Positions 16,061 to 24,697 of a stretch of DNA of 64,000 nucleotides are shown piece after piece. The translations under genes were made by a program, and so were the position numbers. The notes below the pieces were generated by a model that saw only the letters and a list, made by a program, of their open reading frames with translations, had not been told where the DNA came from and made no database searches. The stretch is from Chitinophaga oryziterrae (GTDB lineage: Bacteria; Bacteroidota; Bacteroidia; Chitinophagales; Chitinophagaceae). Every line of letters starts with the position of its first letter. Positions within the stretch are counted from its first letter, which is position 1. The DNA is taken from the NCBI RefSeq assembly GCF_009758125.1, contig NZ_WRXO01000013.1:1-64000 (forward strand), written 5' to 3'.

Positions 16061-18748
16061 TTATATCACCCATTTTAACTTTTTACAAAGCCGGATAAAA
16101 ATTAATGACAGCAGGGAGCATGATAATATAATGAACCAATCCTGCCAGTCATGGATAACAACCCCTAATGCCATCCTTACCGGTTTTATCCACCAGGAAA
16201 GCCATACGATCACAACACAACTGATAACCGCATACCAGACATATCTGTTGCGGAATACTTCTGTTTTATAGAGTGGTATATTCCTGTTAAAGGACATGTT
16301 AAATACGTGCAATACCTGCGCCAGGATAAGTGTATAGAACAATATGTTATTGTCCCTGTTCTTTTCCGGTGGTAAGAACCTATGTCCAACCGCGACTGCT
16401 ATTACAGCATTAACCGCAATAATAAAAGCATATGTGATGATGGCTATCCACCGTTTCCTGTCTATGATGTCTGTTGCTTTCAGGTAAGGTTTGCGCTGCA
16501 TAATATCAGGAGCACCGGGGGTTATACCTAAAGCCAGCGCAGGTAATAAGTCAGTTACCAGGTTGATAAATAAGATCTGCAAGGGGAGGAGTTGAAAAGG
16601 AAGATTGAGGATGGCGATCGTGGCTATTACAAGCAGTTCACTCAGATTAGAAGATAAAAGATACACTACGAACTTCCGGATGTTATCAAAAATAATTCGC
16701 CCCTGTCTGATGGCGAGCACGATGAAAGAAAAGGACTCATTTTTCAATACCATATCTGCAACCTCCTGTGCCACCTGTGTTCCACGCTGGCCCATGGCAA
16801 TGCCTATATCCGCTTTTTTAATTGCAGGTGCATCATTGACGCCGTCACCTACCATGCCCACAATCATTTTTTGTTCCTGGTACACCTTGATCAGGTCCAG
16901 TTTCTGTTCAGGAGTGACCCGTGCAAACACGCTGGTATTGAGCCATTTCTTTTTTTCAGCAGATGTCAGTTGCTGATATGGACGCATTTGTTTTCCGGTC
17001 ATTGCTGCCGCTCCGGGTGTTGTTGTAATACCTAACTGCAGTGCAATATTCTTAGCGGTAGCAGGATGGTCGCCGGTGATCATGATCACCCTGATACCTG
17101 CCTCTCTGCATAAACGGATCGATTGTGATACTTCCTGTCTGGGAGGGTCCATGAAGCCGATATAACCTGCAAATGTGAGATCATTCAAAAGTTCTGTTTG
17201 TCTGTCTGACATGCTTCTGAAAGCAAAGCCCAGCACCCGTAGCCCGGATGTTGCCTGCTTTTCTGCCAGTGACAGCCAGTGTTCTTTTTGTTTGTCCGTT
17301 AAGGGATTGATGTTATTGTCCTTACATTCAGCTGTGCAATAGTTGAGTACATCTTCTATGCTTCCTTTCACGGCCAGATAATACCGGTTGTTATTACTGT
17401 GCAAGGTGGCCATTATCCTTGTGTCTGATGAGAACGGGATTGTAGTCACCAGTGGAAACATACGCTGGTAATCAGCCGGCTTTAATGATGTACAGTGGAC
17501 CATTTTCAGCAAGGCTGTTTCCAGTGGATCTCCTGATTCCGTTTGTATTTCATTATCCAGTCTGAAGCTGGCCGTATTACATAAAGCAGCGATCCGGCAT
17601 ACCTGCTGAAAAGCAATTGTACCGGCTATACTGTCGTCCTGTTGCCACAACAGACTGGCAGCGGGGATATTGACAGTTATATCCGACCTTTTCCCGTTTA
17701 CCTGAATGTGGGATACTTCAATCCTGTTTTGTGTAAGTGTACCGGTTTTGTCCGTGCAGATTACATTTACGCCTCCGAGGGTTTCAACGGAGGACATTTT
17801 TTTTACGATCACACCCTTTCTGGCCATTAACAACATGCCATAGGCTAATGCAAGCGTGCAAACAACCGGCAGTCCTTCCGGAATGGCAGCAACAGCCAGT
17901 GCTATTGCTGTTTTCAGCATCAGTATTATTCCACGGTTGTATAATATCCCGGCAATAAATACCATCACAACCAGTACCAGGGTACCCCTGATAAGCTTTT
18001 TACTAAGGTCGCTGATCTTTTTTTCCAGTGGCGTGGCGGCATGCTGGGCTACTTTTACCATGCCTGCAACAGTACCTAGTTCGGAGGACATTCCCGTATT
18101 TACGACTAATGCAATTCCGTTACCTCTTGTAATAAAAGTACCTTTATATAACATATTGGTCCGGTCTGCCATCTGGGTATCTGCAGATAATATCCGGGGT
18201 TCTTTTTCCACAGGAAGCGACTCGCCGGTTAATACAGATTCATCGGCCTGTACCTGTGCGGCTTTTATCAACCGGGCATCTGCCGTCACCATATCGCCTC
18301 CTTCTACAAATAAGACGTCTCCGCGTACAATTTCTTCAGATGCTATTTCCGTGATCTGTCCTTCTCTTAAGACCTTTGAAGTGATAGTGGTCATTTTCAT
18401 CAGTGCCCGCATGGAATGTTGAGCCTGCATCTCCATTGCAAAACCAATCGAGGCATTAATGATGATCACAATACCTATCGCAATTCCATCCAGGTATTCA
18501 CCAAAAAAGAAGGAGAGTACGGTTGAAAACAGTAATAACCAGATAAGCGGACTGGCAAACTGACTGATCAATACAAGCCAAACAGGTTTATCCTTCTGCA
18601 GCATTATGCTGTTAGGGCCTTCTTTGTCAAGTCTGGCTGCAGCTTCGTTTAGTGTGAGGCCCAGCGCAGGGTCTACATTCAATATTTCAGCGAGCAGTTT
18701 GTCATTTTGCGCCCAATACATTTTCGGCTTATCCATTGTTGGTAACAT
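16061..18748 (-). CDS. Cation-transporting P-type ATPase (Ca2+/P2-like)
   Basis: 895 aa. Conserved parts in order: TGES (174-177) in the actuator domain, IPEGLPVV in helix M4 (289-296), phosphorylated D333 in CTDKTGTLTQ, KGSIE in the nucleotide domain, TGDH (558-561) and GDGVNDAP (634-641). M5/M6 carry SSNLSELL and NLVTDLLPALALG, typical of P2A Ca2+ pumps, so Ca2+ (or Mn2+) efflux across the inner membrane is the likely activity. Start is M1 or M5 (MDKPKMYW). It is flanked on both sides by universal stress protein genes in the same orientation with short gaps, suggesting one stress-linked operon. Confidence 0.9.
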   Translation of the reverse strand: MLPTMDKPKMYWAQNDKLLAEILNVDPALGLTLNEAAARLDKEGPNSIMLQKDKPVWLVLISQFASPLIWLLLFSTVLSFFFGEYLDGIAIGIVIIINASIGFAMEMQAQHSMRALMKMTTITSKVLREGQITEIASEEIVRGDVLFVEGGDMVTADARLIKAAQVQADESVLTGESLPVEKEPRILSADTQMADRTNMLYKGTFITRGNGIALVVNTGMSSELGTVAGMVKVAQHAATPLEKKISDLSKKLIRGTLVLVVMVFIAGILYNRGIILMLKTAIALAVAAIPEGLPVVCTLALAYGMLLMARKGVIVKKMSSVETLGGVNVICTDKTGTLTQNRIEVSHIQVNGKRSDITVNIPAASLLWQQDDSIAGTIAFQQVCRIAALCNTASFRLDNEIQTESGDPLETALLKMVHCTSLKPADYQRMFPLVTTIPFSSDTRIMATLHSNNNRYYLAVKGSIEDVLNYCTAECKDNNINPLTDKQKEHWLSLAEKQATSGLRVLGFAFRSMSDRQTELLNDLTFAGYIGFMDPPRQEVSQSIRLCREAGIRVIMITGDHPATAKNIALQLGITTTPGAAAMTGKQMRPYQQLTSAEKKKWLNTSVFARVTPEQKLDLIKVYQEQKMIVGMVGDGVNDAPAIKKADIGIAMGQRGTQVAQEVADMVLKNESFSFIVLAIRQGRIIFDNIRKFVVYLLSSNLSELLVIATIAILNLPFQLLPLQILFINLVTDLLPALALGITPGAPDIMQRKPYLKATDIIDRKRWIAIITYAFIIAVNAVIAVAVGHRFLPPEKNRDNNILFYTLILAQVLHVFNMSFNRNIPLYKTEVFRNRYVWYAVISCVVIVWLSWWIKPVRMALGVVIHDWQDWFIILSCSLLSLIFIRLCKKLKWVI

Positions 18749-18765
18749 TCTTTAAGAATATATCT

Positions 18766-19599
18766 TCAAGGATGAGTGATAAATACAGGTGCATCAATTT
18801 TACGAAGAATATTATCGGCACTGCTTCTTTTGAAGAAACGGGAAAAACGGCTTCTGCCATATGCTCCAAAAGTTACTACACAATCCTTTTTATCTCTCAA
18901 CAGATTCAGGAATGCTTCATCCGGCGCACCTTCCAGTACCCTGTACTCTATATTATCAAAATAACCGTCAAGGTATTCTTTCAGTTGTTGTTTATGCGGG
19001 ATCGTTGTTTCATCATTTTCGATTACATATGCCACGGTTATTTTCATGCCCTCCAAATCATGAAACAGCTGAACGAACTGGCGGATAGCGAACATAGAAG
19101 AGAAGGTCCCATTATAAGCCAATACAGCCTCTTTCACGTCAGTTGGCATATCCGGTAATACCAATACGGGGCACTGTGCATCTGTAAGGACATTTTTAAG
19201 AAATCCGGGAGGATTTGAGTCGTACAACATGGAAAAGGAAATATCCCTGCTTATCAGCATCAGATCTGCAAAACGGCTTTCTTCAATGGCTTCCTCAACT
19301 GGCACACCTTTGTCTTTATGAAAGCTGAACCGCATATTTCTTTTTTCGCATCCCTGCTCTAATAATGCGGTATGTTCATTTATTACCCGTTCCTTTTCCC
19401 TGGCAGCTTTCAATACGATTTCGTATTTATACGAGGGTATACCTTCTGTAAGATTGGGGACCATGAGTGCGGGACCGTTCTCATCTTCCAGGAATACAAT
19501 TGTTAGTGTACCATTCAGGACACTTGCTATATGCTGGTAAGCATCCAGTAGTTCTTCCTTGAAATTCAGGGCATCAATTATGACTACAATCTTTTTCAT
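18766..19599 (-). CDS. Universal stress protein, two UspA domains (paralogue)
   Basis: 277 aa, the same length as the protein encoded at 15193-16026 and very similar throughout (MKKIVVIIDALNF; FADLMLISRDISFSMLYDSN; GAYGRSRFSRFFKRSSADN; ending DAPVFITHP). The two genes arose by duplication and now flank the P-type ATPase. It is the first gene of the putative operon, with 17 bp to the ATPase gene. Confidence 0.85.
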   Translation of the reverse strand: MKKIVVIIDALNFKEELLDAYQHIASVLNGTLTIVFLEDENGPALMVPNLTEGIPSYKYEIVLKAAREKERVINEHTALLEQGCEKRNMRFSFHKDKGVPVEEAIEESRFADLMLISRDISFSMLYDSNPPGFLKNVLTDAQCPVLVLPDMPTDVKEAVLAYNGTFSSMFAIRQFVQLFHDLEGMKITVAYVIENDETTIPHKQQLKEYLDGYFDNIEYRVLEGAPDEAFLNLLRDKKDCVVTFGAYGRSRFSRFFKRSSADNILRKIDAPVFITHP

Positions 19600-19615
19600 G
19601 GGGGTATATTTTTAG

Positions 19616-19712
19616 CTTTAGCTAAAATAACCCAACCGGTGTTCGTGTACAATGATCTCTATCATTCAATTTTTGAATGAATATCATTGTTATATGTTTC
19701 TGAACAGCATAG
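19616..19712. promoter_or_regulatory. Divergent regulatory region with two palindromes
   Basis: The 127-bp gap between the divergent usp operon and the beta-helix membrane protein gene holds a 10-bp palindrome TTTAGCTAAA (19617-19626) and a 17-bp one with arms CATTCAA/TTGAATG (19663-19679). For the + strand, TTTG inside the second palindrome lies 17 bp before TATGTTTC, one mismatch from the -7 consensus. The second palindrome would therefore overlap the -33 region, a good operator position. Confidence 0.4.
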
Positions 19713-19726
19713 TTTAGTTGCTTTAA

Positions 19727-20911
19727 ATGCGATTATTTATGAAATACATATATAGCCTGCTACTGATACTTGCACCTGTAATTTCCATTGCACAGCAGGT
19801 GGAATATGGTAATAATCTTACCATTACCAGGCCGGTGTATGGCAACTTGTATATCACCGGTAAGAATATTATCATTAATGCTCCCGTATATGGCGACCTG
19901 ATTGTTGCAGGAGGTACAGTTACCGTTAATGATACCGTACAGAACGATATCCTTGCTGGGGGCGGTGAAATCCATATGAACGGATACGTAGGGGAAGATA
20001 TCCGTTGTGTAGGAGGTAAGCTGTTTGTAGATAAAAATACCGGAGGTGATCTTGCAGCAATAGCCAGTTCTATTAATGTCAGCAAAGATGCTGTCATTGC
20101 GGGAGACCTGCTGGCATCCGGCGGAGATCTGATATTGGAAGGAACGATAAAAGGGAGTGTGAAAACAGGCGTTGGTACGTTAGCAATGAATGGAACGATT
20201 GAAAAAGGACTTGATTGCAGAGGAAATGAGATCAATATAAATGGTACTATCAACGGGGCTACAGTACTGGCTGCGAGATATATTAATATTGGCCGCAGTG
20301 CGGCATTTATGCAAAATGTAAGATACTGGAATGAAAACGGGTCCACTGATTTCGGGGAATCAATCAAAAAAGGGAGGGCTGTTTATGACAAAACACTCGC
20401 GATAGATTATCCCACCTGGCAGTTCCTGGGGTATAGTTCTTTCATTGCTTTAATATGGTATCTCGCCACTGTATTTATTTTTATCCTGCTTATCCGTTTG
20501 CTGTTCCCTGATATAACAGCAAAAGCAGGAGAGGGGCTCTTCAATAACACCGGGCGAGCCATAGGAAATGGGATCCTTTTTATGATTGTTGTTCCTATCA
20601 TTATCATATTTGCATTTATGACGATCATAGGTATCCCTGTTGCTATACTGATGTTAATTTGCTATATCACATTACTATTGCTGGGTTCTGTCCTTTTTTC
20701 AGTATTACTGGCACAATGGGCCAATAGAGGATATAAGAAAAAATGGGGGTTCTGGAAATCGGCCTGGGCAGCGCTTGGAATTTTCATTCTGTTTAAACTG
20801 GCTTCACTTACTCCGTTTGTGGGATGGCTTATCTCGCTGGTGGCTATGTGTATCGCATTTGGCAGCATCCTTGTAGTTCTCCGTTCGGGGCGGAATGTCA
20901 GTGCAGGATAG
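19727..20911 (+). CDS. Exported beta-helix (bactofilin/DUF583-like) protein with C-terminal membrane domain
   Basis: 394 aa; start could also be the ATG at 19739. After a signal peptide (cleaved near ISIAQQ), residues 25-215 are short hydrophobic repeats of the polymer-forming beta-helix type (VYGDLIVAGGTVTVND, ILAGGGEIHMNGYVGEDI, GDLLASGGDLILEGTIKG). Residues 235-390 hold about four membrane helices (YSSFIALIWYLATVFIFILL; IVVPIIIIFAFMTIIGIPVA; SLVAMCIAFGSILVVL). The beta-helix would lie outside the cytoplasm. Function unknown; a role in envelope organisation or stress is inferred from the neighbouring stress operon. Confidence 0.75.
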   Translation: MRLFMKYIYSLLLILAPVISIAQQVEYGNNLTITRPVYGNLYITGKNIIINAPVYGDLIVAGGTVTVNDTVQNDILAGGGEIHMNGYVGEDIRCVGGKLFVDKNTGGDLAAIASSINVSKDAVIAGDLLASGGDLILEGTIKGSVKTGVGTLAMNGTIEKGLDCRGNEININGTINGATVLAARYINIGRSAAFMQNVRYWNENGSTDFGESIKKGRAVYDKTLAIDYPTWQFLGYSSFIALIWYLATVFIFILLIRLLFPDITAKAGEGLFNNTGRAIGNGILFMIVVPIIIIFAFMTIIGIPVAILMLICYITLLLLGSVLFSVLLAQWANRGYKKKWGFWKSAWAALGIFILFKLASLTPFVGWLISLVAMCIAFGSILVVLRSGRNVSAG

Positions 20912-20941
20912 AGTGAGATCATGCTGATCATCTTTCTAACT

Positions 20942-20969
20942 AAAAGGCTACGCAACCGCGTAGCCTTTT
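20942..20969. terminator. Bidirectional terminator between convergent genes
   Basis: GGCTACGC (20946-20953) pairs perfectly with GCGTAGCC (20958-20965) around a 4-nt loop, with AAAA before and TTTT after. It serves the gene ending at 20911 and the convergent one ending at 20980. Confidence 0.85.
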
Positions 20970-20979
20970 CTACAATACC

Positions 20980-22836
20980 TTATTGTGGTTTGGTTGCATC
21001 GTTAAACAAAGAGAAAAAGTACTTCAATGCATTTTCCTGATTATTGGGTACATCTGCAATGAGTTCAGCAGAAATATAATTACCTTTTATGCCCGAAGAT
21101 TTCAAATAGACATTGCCACTATTGCCTAATAGTTTACCCGCGGTTTCACTCATATTCCCTATTTCTGTAACAGGCATCTTATTATGCAGGTTTTTAGGAC
21201 TGAAGAACATGGTCATATTATTTTTTAACAGCAAATCCTTTTGCTGTTTATTCAGATTGCCCTTATAAGTGCCTGCATTTATCTGTTCAATATCGGTTAG
21301 CGATGTGCCCATGAATACGATTCCATCTTTTATCAGGACATGCAGATTGAACGGATTTTTAGTACTATGATAGAGGCTGTAAACATTATTTTCAAAATGG
21401 ACCTTATGTTTACTGATACCATATTTAAGTAGCTTTTCAATCAGATGCGTATCATCGGAAGAGAACATGCATAGGATATCCGGCAGGGTTTCCATTTTTG
21501 TTTGTACGGTATCCTTACGTTCATAATTTTCATCATACACATACGTTGTGTATGTTGATTCCCTGGCGGTGAGGTTGGTCATCAATATAAGTGCGTCTCC
21601 TTTAACAACCCTTGCGATGGCTTTCTCATCCAGCATGAGTGAGAGCAGGTCGCCACTAAGATCTATCTCCTCACTAAAAGAGCCATAGGTCTGACTGAAT
21701 ATTTTAGGTAGTTCCTTCAGATAAGATTCCGTATCAAAGGCATAACTCATGAACCCGATCAGGCTGTCACTTTTAATATATTTCAGGAACTTCTTATTCA
21801 GTTTCTTATTATATATCTTTCTGTAGGCATCGGCCTTGTCCTCATCCAATGCCATTTCCCCTGTTATGCGCATATGTTCCTTGTCCATGTATAACCGGGC
21901 ATTGATGCTGCCATACCCTTTTAACATATTGGTATATTTCAGGTAATTATAAGGCAGATAACTACTATAAATACGTTGAAAGTCTTCCATCCAGAATGAA
22001 CCTAGAGCTTCTTTATCCACACTTCTGAGATAAGCAGGATTATTTAAGATAGAAGGGTTACTCTTATCCAGAATATCCAGTGCGTATGCTACCATCCAGG
22101 TAGCTGCAATACTGTCCTGCCTGGCCTCCTGTTCCTTTTGGGCTCTGGTGTATGCTGTTTCCTCTACCGGAGGAGGAATGTCGGACACTGTCTCTTCGGG
22201 TTCCGGAGCTTCTATTGCTATATTTGCCGCGGAAGTATCAACATTTACCTCCGTTGCATCTTCTGTTGCTGTTGTTGAATCAATTACCGGCTCATCATAA
22301 TAATCGTCATTGTATGATAAATGCCTGATGCCATAGCGGGCAGCTGTCAGAGAGTCATTGAAGAAATAAGAACTCACTGATCCGTGAACTACATATAACA
22401 TCTCATTATTCCACATGATCAGGTTCTTTCCGGAGGTTGTCAGAAACTTTGTTCCACCCTGCTGTTTAATTTTAGCACGCGTTGTGTCATTGAACAGTGT
22501 TTCTAATTTCCGGGCATCTGAGAGTGGTATTAATAAACAGTTATAGCTGATACTATCTGTTTTCTGATAATAATAATAGATAGTGGATGAAAGGTTAATA
22601 CCTGCATCTTCTATACTTTTATAATTCCCGCCTGTTCTTTTTGAAAAATCACCTAATAACCGCTGTCCTAAAGCAGAGTTATTAAATTCAGCTATCGGGA
22701 ACAGCTGGAACAGCTGATCACTTTTAATACTAGCTACTGCCAATGCTTTTTCCGGGATCTTATTTGCAAGGTCCTGCGCTGTTCCTATGGAACCTGTGAA
22801 CAATGAAAGGATTAGTAATTGTAATACTTGTCTCAT
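20980..22836 (-). CDS. Exported DUF4836-like protein, function unknown
   Basis: 618 aa with a signal peptide (cleaved near GSIGTAQDL). The start of the mature part (LANKIPEKALAVASIKSDQL) resembles Bacteroidota DUF4836-type proteins that open with an IPKDA-like stretch; the assignment is tentative. A Pro/Glu/Thr-rich linker at about 195-245 separates two halves. Late motifs include MTMFFSPKNLHNK. The start lies 1 bp after the stop of the upstream lipoprotein gene, so the two are tightly coupled. Confidence 0.55.
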   Translation of the reverse strand: MRQVLQLLILSLFTGSIGTAQDLANKIPEKALAVASIKSDQLFQLFPIAEFNNSALGQRLLGDFSKRTGGNYKSIEDAGINLSSTIYYYYQKTDSISYNCLLIPLSDARKLETLFNDTTRAKIKQQGGTKFLTTSGKNLIMWNNEMLYVVHGSVSSYFFNDSLTAARYGIRHLSYNDDYYDEPVIDSTTATEDATEVNVDTSAANIAIEAPEPEETVSDIPPPVEETAYTRAQKEQEARQDSIAATWMVAYALDILDKSNPSILNNPAYLRSVDKEALGSFWMEDFQRIYSSYLPYNYLKYTNMLKGYGSINARLYMDKEHMRITGEMALDEDKADAYRKIYNKKLNKKFLKYIKSDSLIGFMSYAFDTESYLKELPKIFSQTYGSFSEEIDLSGDLLSLMLDEKAIARVVKGDALILMTNLTARESTYTTYVYDENYERKDTVQTKMETLPDILCMFSSDDTHLIEKLLKYGISKHKVHFENNVYSLYHSTKNPFNLHVLIKDGIVFMGTSLTDIEQINAGTYKGNLNKQQKDLLLKNNMTMFFSPKNLHNKMPVTEIGNMSETAGKLLGNSGNVYLKSSGIKGNYISAELIADVPNNQENALKYFFSLFNDATKPQ

Positions 22837-22837
22837 G

Positions 22838-23512
22838 CTATTTTGATAATTGTACTTGATTAGAAATGTTGGTTCGTCCGTTAATCAGATCGGGGATGGC
22901 AAGGCGTTGGATAATTGCCTGCTGATTTTTGGAAATTCTGGCCAGCTTGTTACTGTAACTGGTAATTGTTGACTCAAAACGCAGTATACTGATGTAAGCA
23001 GCATTGCTGAATATCTCCTTATCCCGGTTTGTTAACTGATTGAATTGCGTTCTCACATCGTTGGAATAGGTGTATTCCCTGGTAAACCTCGTTTCATCCT
23101 TATTATAATTATAAGTGGGGATATTGGTGTCTTTTACTTTATATTGCTCCAGAAGTGCTCTAATGAGATGATTTACATCTGCGACATCTTTAAATGAGAA
23201 ATGGATGCTGGCAACGAAATTTGTAAAGTCGGCAGTACTCCCGACATTGGAAATACCCGGCATTTTATTCAGCTGAGCCACCGTTTTGTCCATCTCCTGC
23301 TGTATCTCCTGTTTACTGGGTACTTTGTAGCCGTGAATACTGTCTGCGAGCATAATAGCTGCAATCCGGGTTCTGCTCTGGCTGAAGTTAACAGTCAGCG
23401 TCATGGTGCCTGTTCCATCTTTCCCCATGGTGATTTCTTCAATTACTTCAAAACAGGAGCTGAGAAATACTGGTATAATAAGCAGGACGACAAAAAGTTT
23501 GTTTCTAAACAT
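22838..23512 (-). CDS. Lipoprotein, function unknown
   Basis: 224 aa from ATG at 23512 (MFRNKLFVV); a TTG two codons upstream is less likely. The signal ends in a lipobox (FLSSC, Cys at about 20). The mature part opens EVIEEITMGKDGTGTMTLTV, a pattern common in small Bacteroidota lipoproteins. No catalytic motif is seen. Its stop is 1 bp before the start of the 618-aa exported protein, so they form a two-gene operon and probably act together at the envelope. Confidence 0.7.
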   Translation of the reverse strand: MFRNKLFVVLLIIPVFLSSCFEVIEEITMGKDGTGTMTLTVNFSQSRTRIAAIMLADSIHGYKVPSKQEIQQEMDKTVAQLNKMPGISNVGSTADFTNFVASIHFSFKDVADVNHLIRALLEQYKVKDTNIPTYNYNKDETRFTREYTYSNDVRTQFNQLTNRDKEIFSNAAYISILRFESTITSYSNKLARISKNQQAIIQRLAIPDLINGRTNISNQVQLSK

Positions 23513-24093
23513 GTGCAACTGGTCTTTTACGAACCAGGCATCAGATGAAATCCTGATTCATCCTGTGCCTGTTAGTTTTATACCCCTCAAAAGTACATTC
23601 CTGAAATAGATTCTGTAAATATTATGAGACTACAGATAGTCTACGAGTCCTGATTATTTACATAAAAGAGTCTACAGAAGGTATATTTACCAATGAATAG
23701 CGGTGCAATTATTATTGAAAGGGGGCGCGCTTTCCAACAACAAGTGTTAGAAAAGATAAGGCTTCATTGCTCAAATAACTTAAAAGAGCTGCCCATTTCG
23801 GGCAGCTCTCCTCAGGATCCTTAGTGATATGTAGCAAGGGCTTATTTTATTTAGCCACTACCAGCTTTTTACTTCCTGTTCATAGCTGGTCTGATCTCAT
23901 TCATCCTTAAAAACTACCAGTGGTTAATTACACCTGTTAACAGGTTGTCCGCGTACCTGTACGTGATAATACTATTATGTATAACTTAAAAGATCATACG
24001 TAAACAGAAAAAGTATGTCTGCCCCCTCGATTTAAACCCTGCAAAACTCCTTCAATTTTTTTTGGCTGACCTTTTAGTCAGCCCCTTAATTTA
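23513..24093. other. Gap with remnants downstream of a decayed SusD gene
   Basis: Besides the hairpin at 23786-23808 I see one trace of coding sequence: on the minus strand at 23851-23883 a frame ends TGSKKLVVAK then stop, like the end of a type IX secretion sorting domain, but a TGA precedes it directly. The rest is non-coding to my eye. Confidence 0.3.
23784..23810 (-). terminator. Intrinsic terminator hairpin
   Basis: GAGCTGCCC (23786-23794) pairs perfectly with GGGCAGCTC (23800-23808) around a 5-nt loop. On the minus strand TTTTAAG follows. It would have served the minus-strand genes now decayed at 23851-24697. Confidence 0.6.
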
Positions 24094-24697
24094 TTAATTA
24101 TAGCCCGGATTTTGCACAAATTGAGGGTTCGCTCCCATGATATCGCGGCCTATTGGGAATATGGCCGTGTGGTTATCTGCATCGGGTTGTTTATCCCACC
24201 ATGTACCGGTGTTAAAAACACCCCAGCGGATCAAATCAGTACGGCGGCGGTTCTCACCTAAGAACTCACGGCCCCATTCGTCAAGCATTTCCTGGTCATT
24301 GAGCTGACTGCCATCAGCTTTATACAGACTTGGAGAACCGGCCGGATAGTTTCGCGTGCAACCATCCGACCTGATCGCGGATAAACAGCGGGTAAGAGCC
24401 CTTATTGCCACGATCGGTATCGGCAACAGTACTACCATTCACAGTGCGCTGGTATGGAAGATAGCCGTACAGAAACATACCCTCACGTTTACTGTTGCCA
24501 AGGTTTTTGTAAAGTTTCAGGCGATAGTCGTCAGGATAGTGCTGGAACTTAACGAAAGGCTTGCCCAGGGTAAAACTATATTCAACGCTGTCCACATCTC
24601 TGCCGGGTTGAAGCGCGTATTTCGGGTTAGCCTGTCCAAAATCCGTAAAGCCACAATACAATGGAGCCGCGTCATAGGTCATTGCGAAAAAATACAT
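24094..24697 (-). pseudogene. SusD/RagB C-terminal remnant, deleted and frameshifted
   Basis: Two overlapping frames together give a SusD-like C-terminal region. The upstream one (24697-24320) reads TDFGQANPKYALQPGRD to YPLFIRDQVGWL. The downstream one (24438-24094) reads QEMLDEWGREFLGENRRRTD to the typical end ANPQFVQNPGYN. The stretch that should link them (the TPR helices before DEWGREFLGE) is missing and the frame changes near 24360-24380. The N-terminal half of the gene and its susC partner are absent; the sequence ends abruptly at about 24700, where an oppositely oriented regulator fragment starts. Confidence 0.8.

Noticed and set aside
23851..23883. Type IX secretion sorting domain end (TGSKKLVVAK)
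   Set aside because: Only ten residues, with a stop codon directly before; kept as a possible remnant in the gap description but not as a feature of its own.
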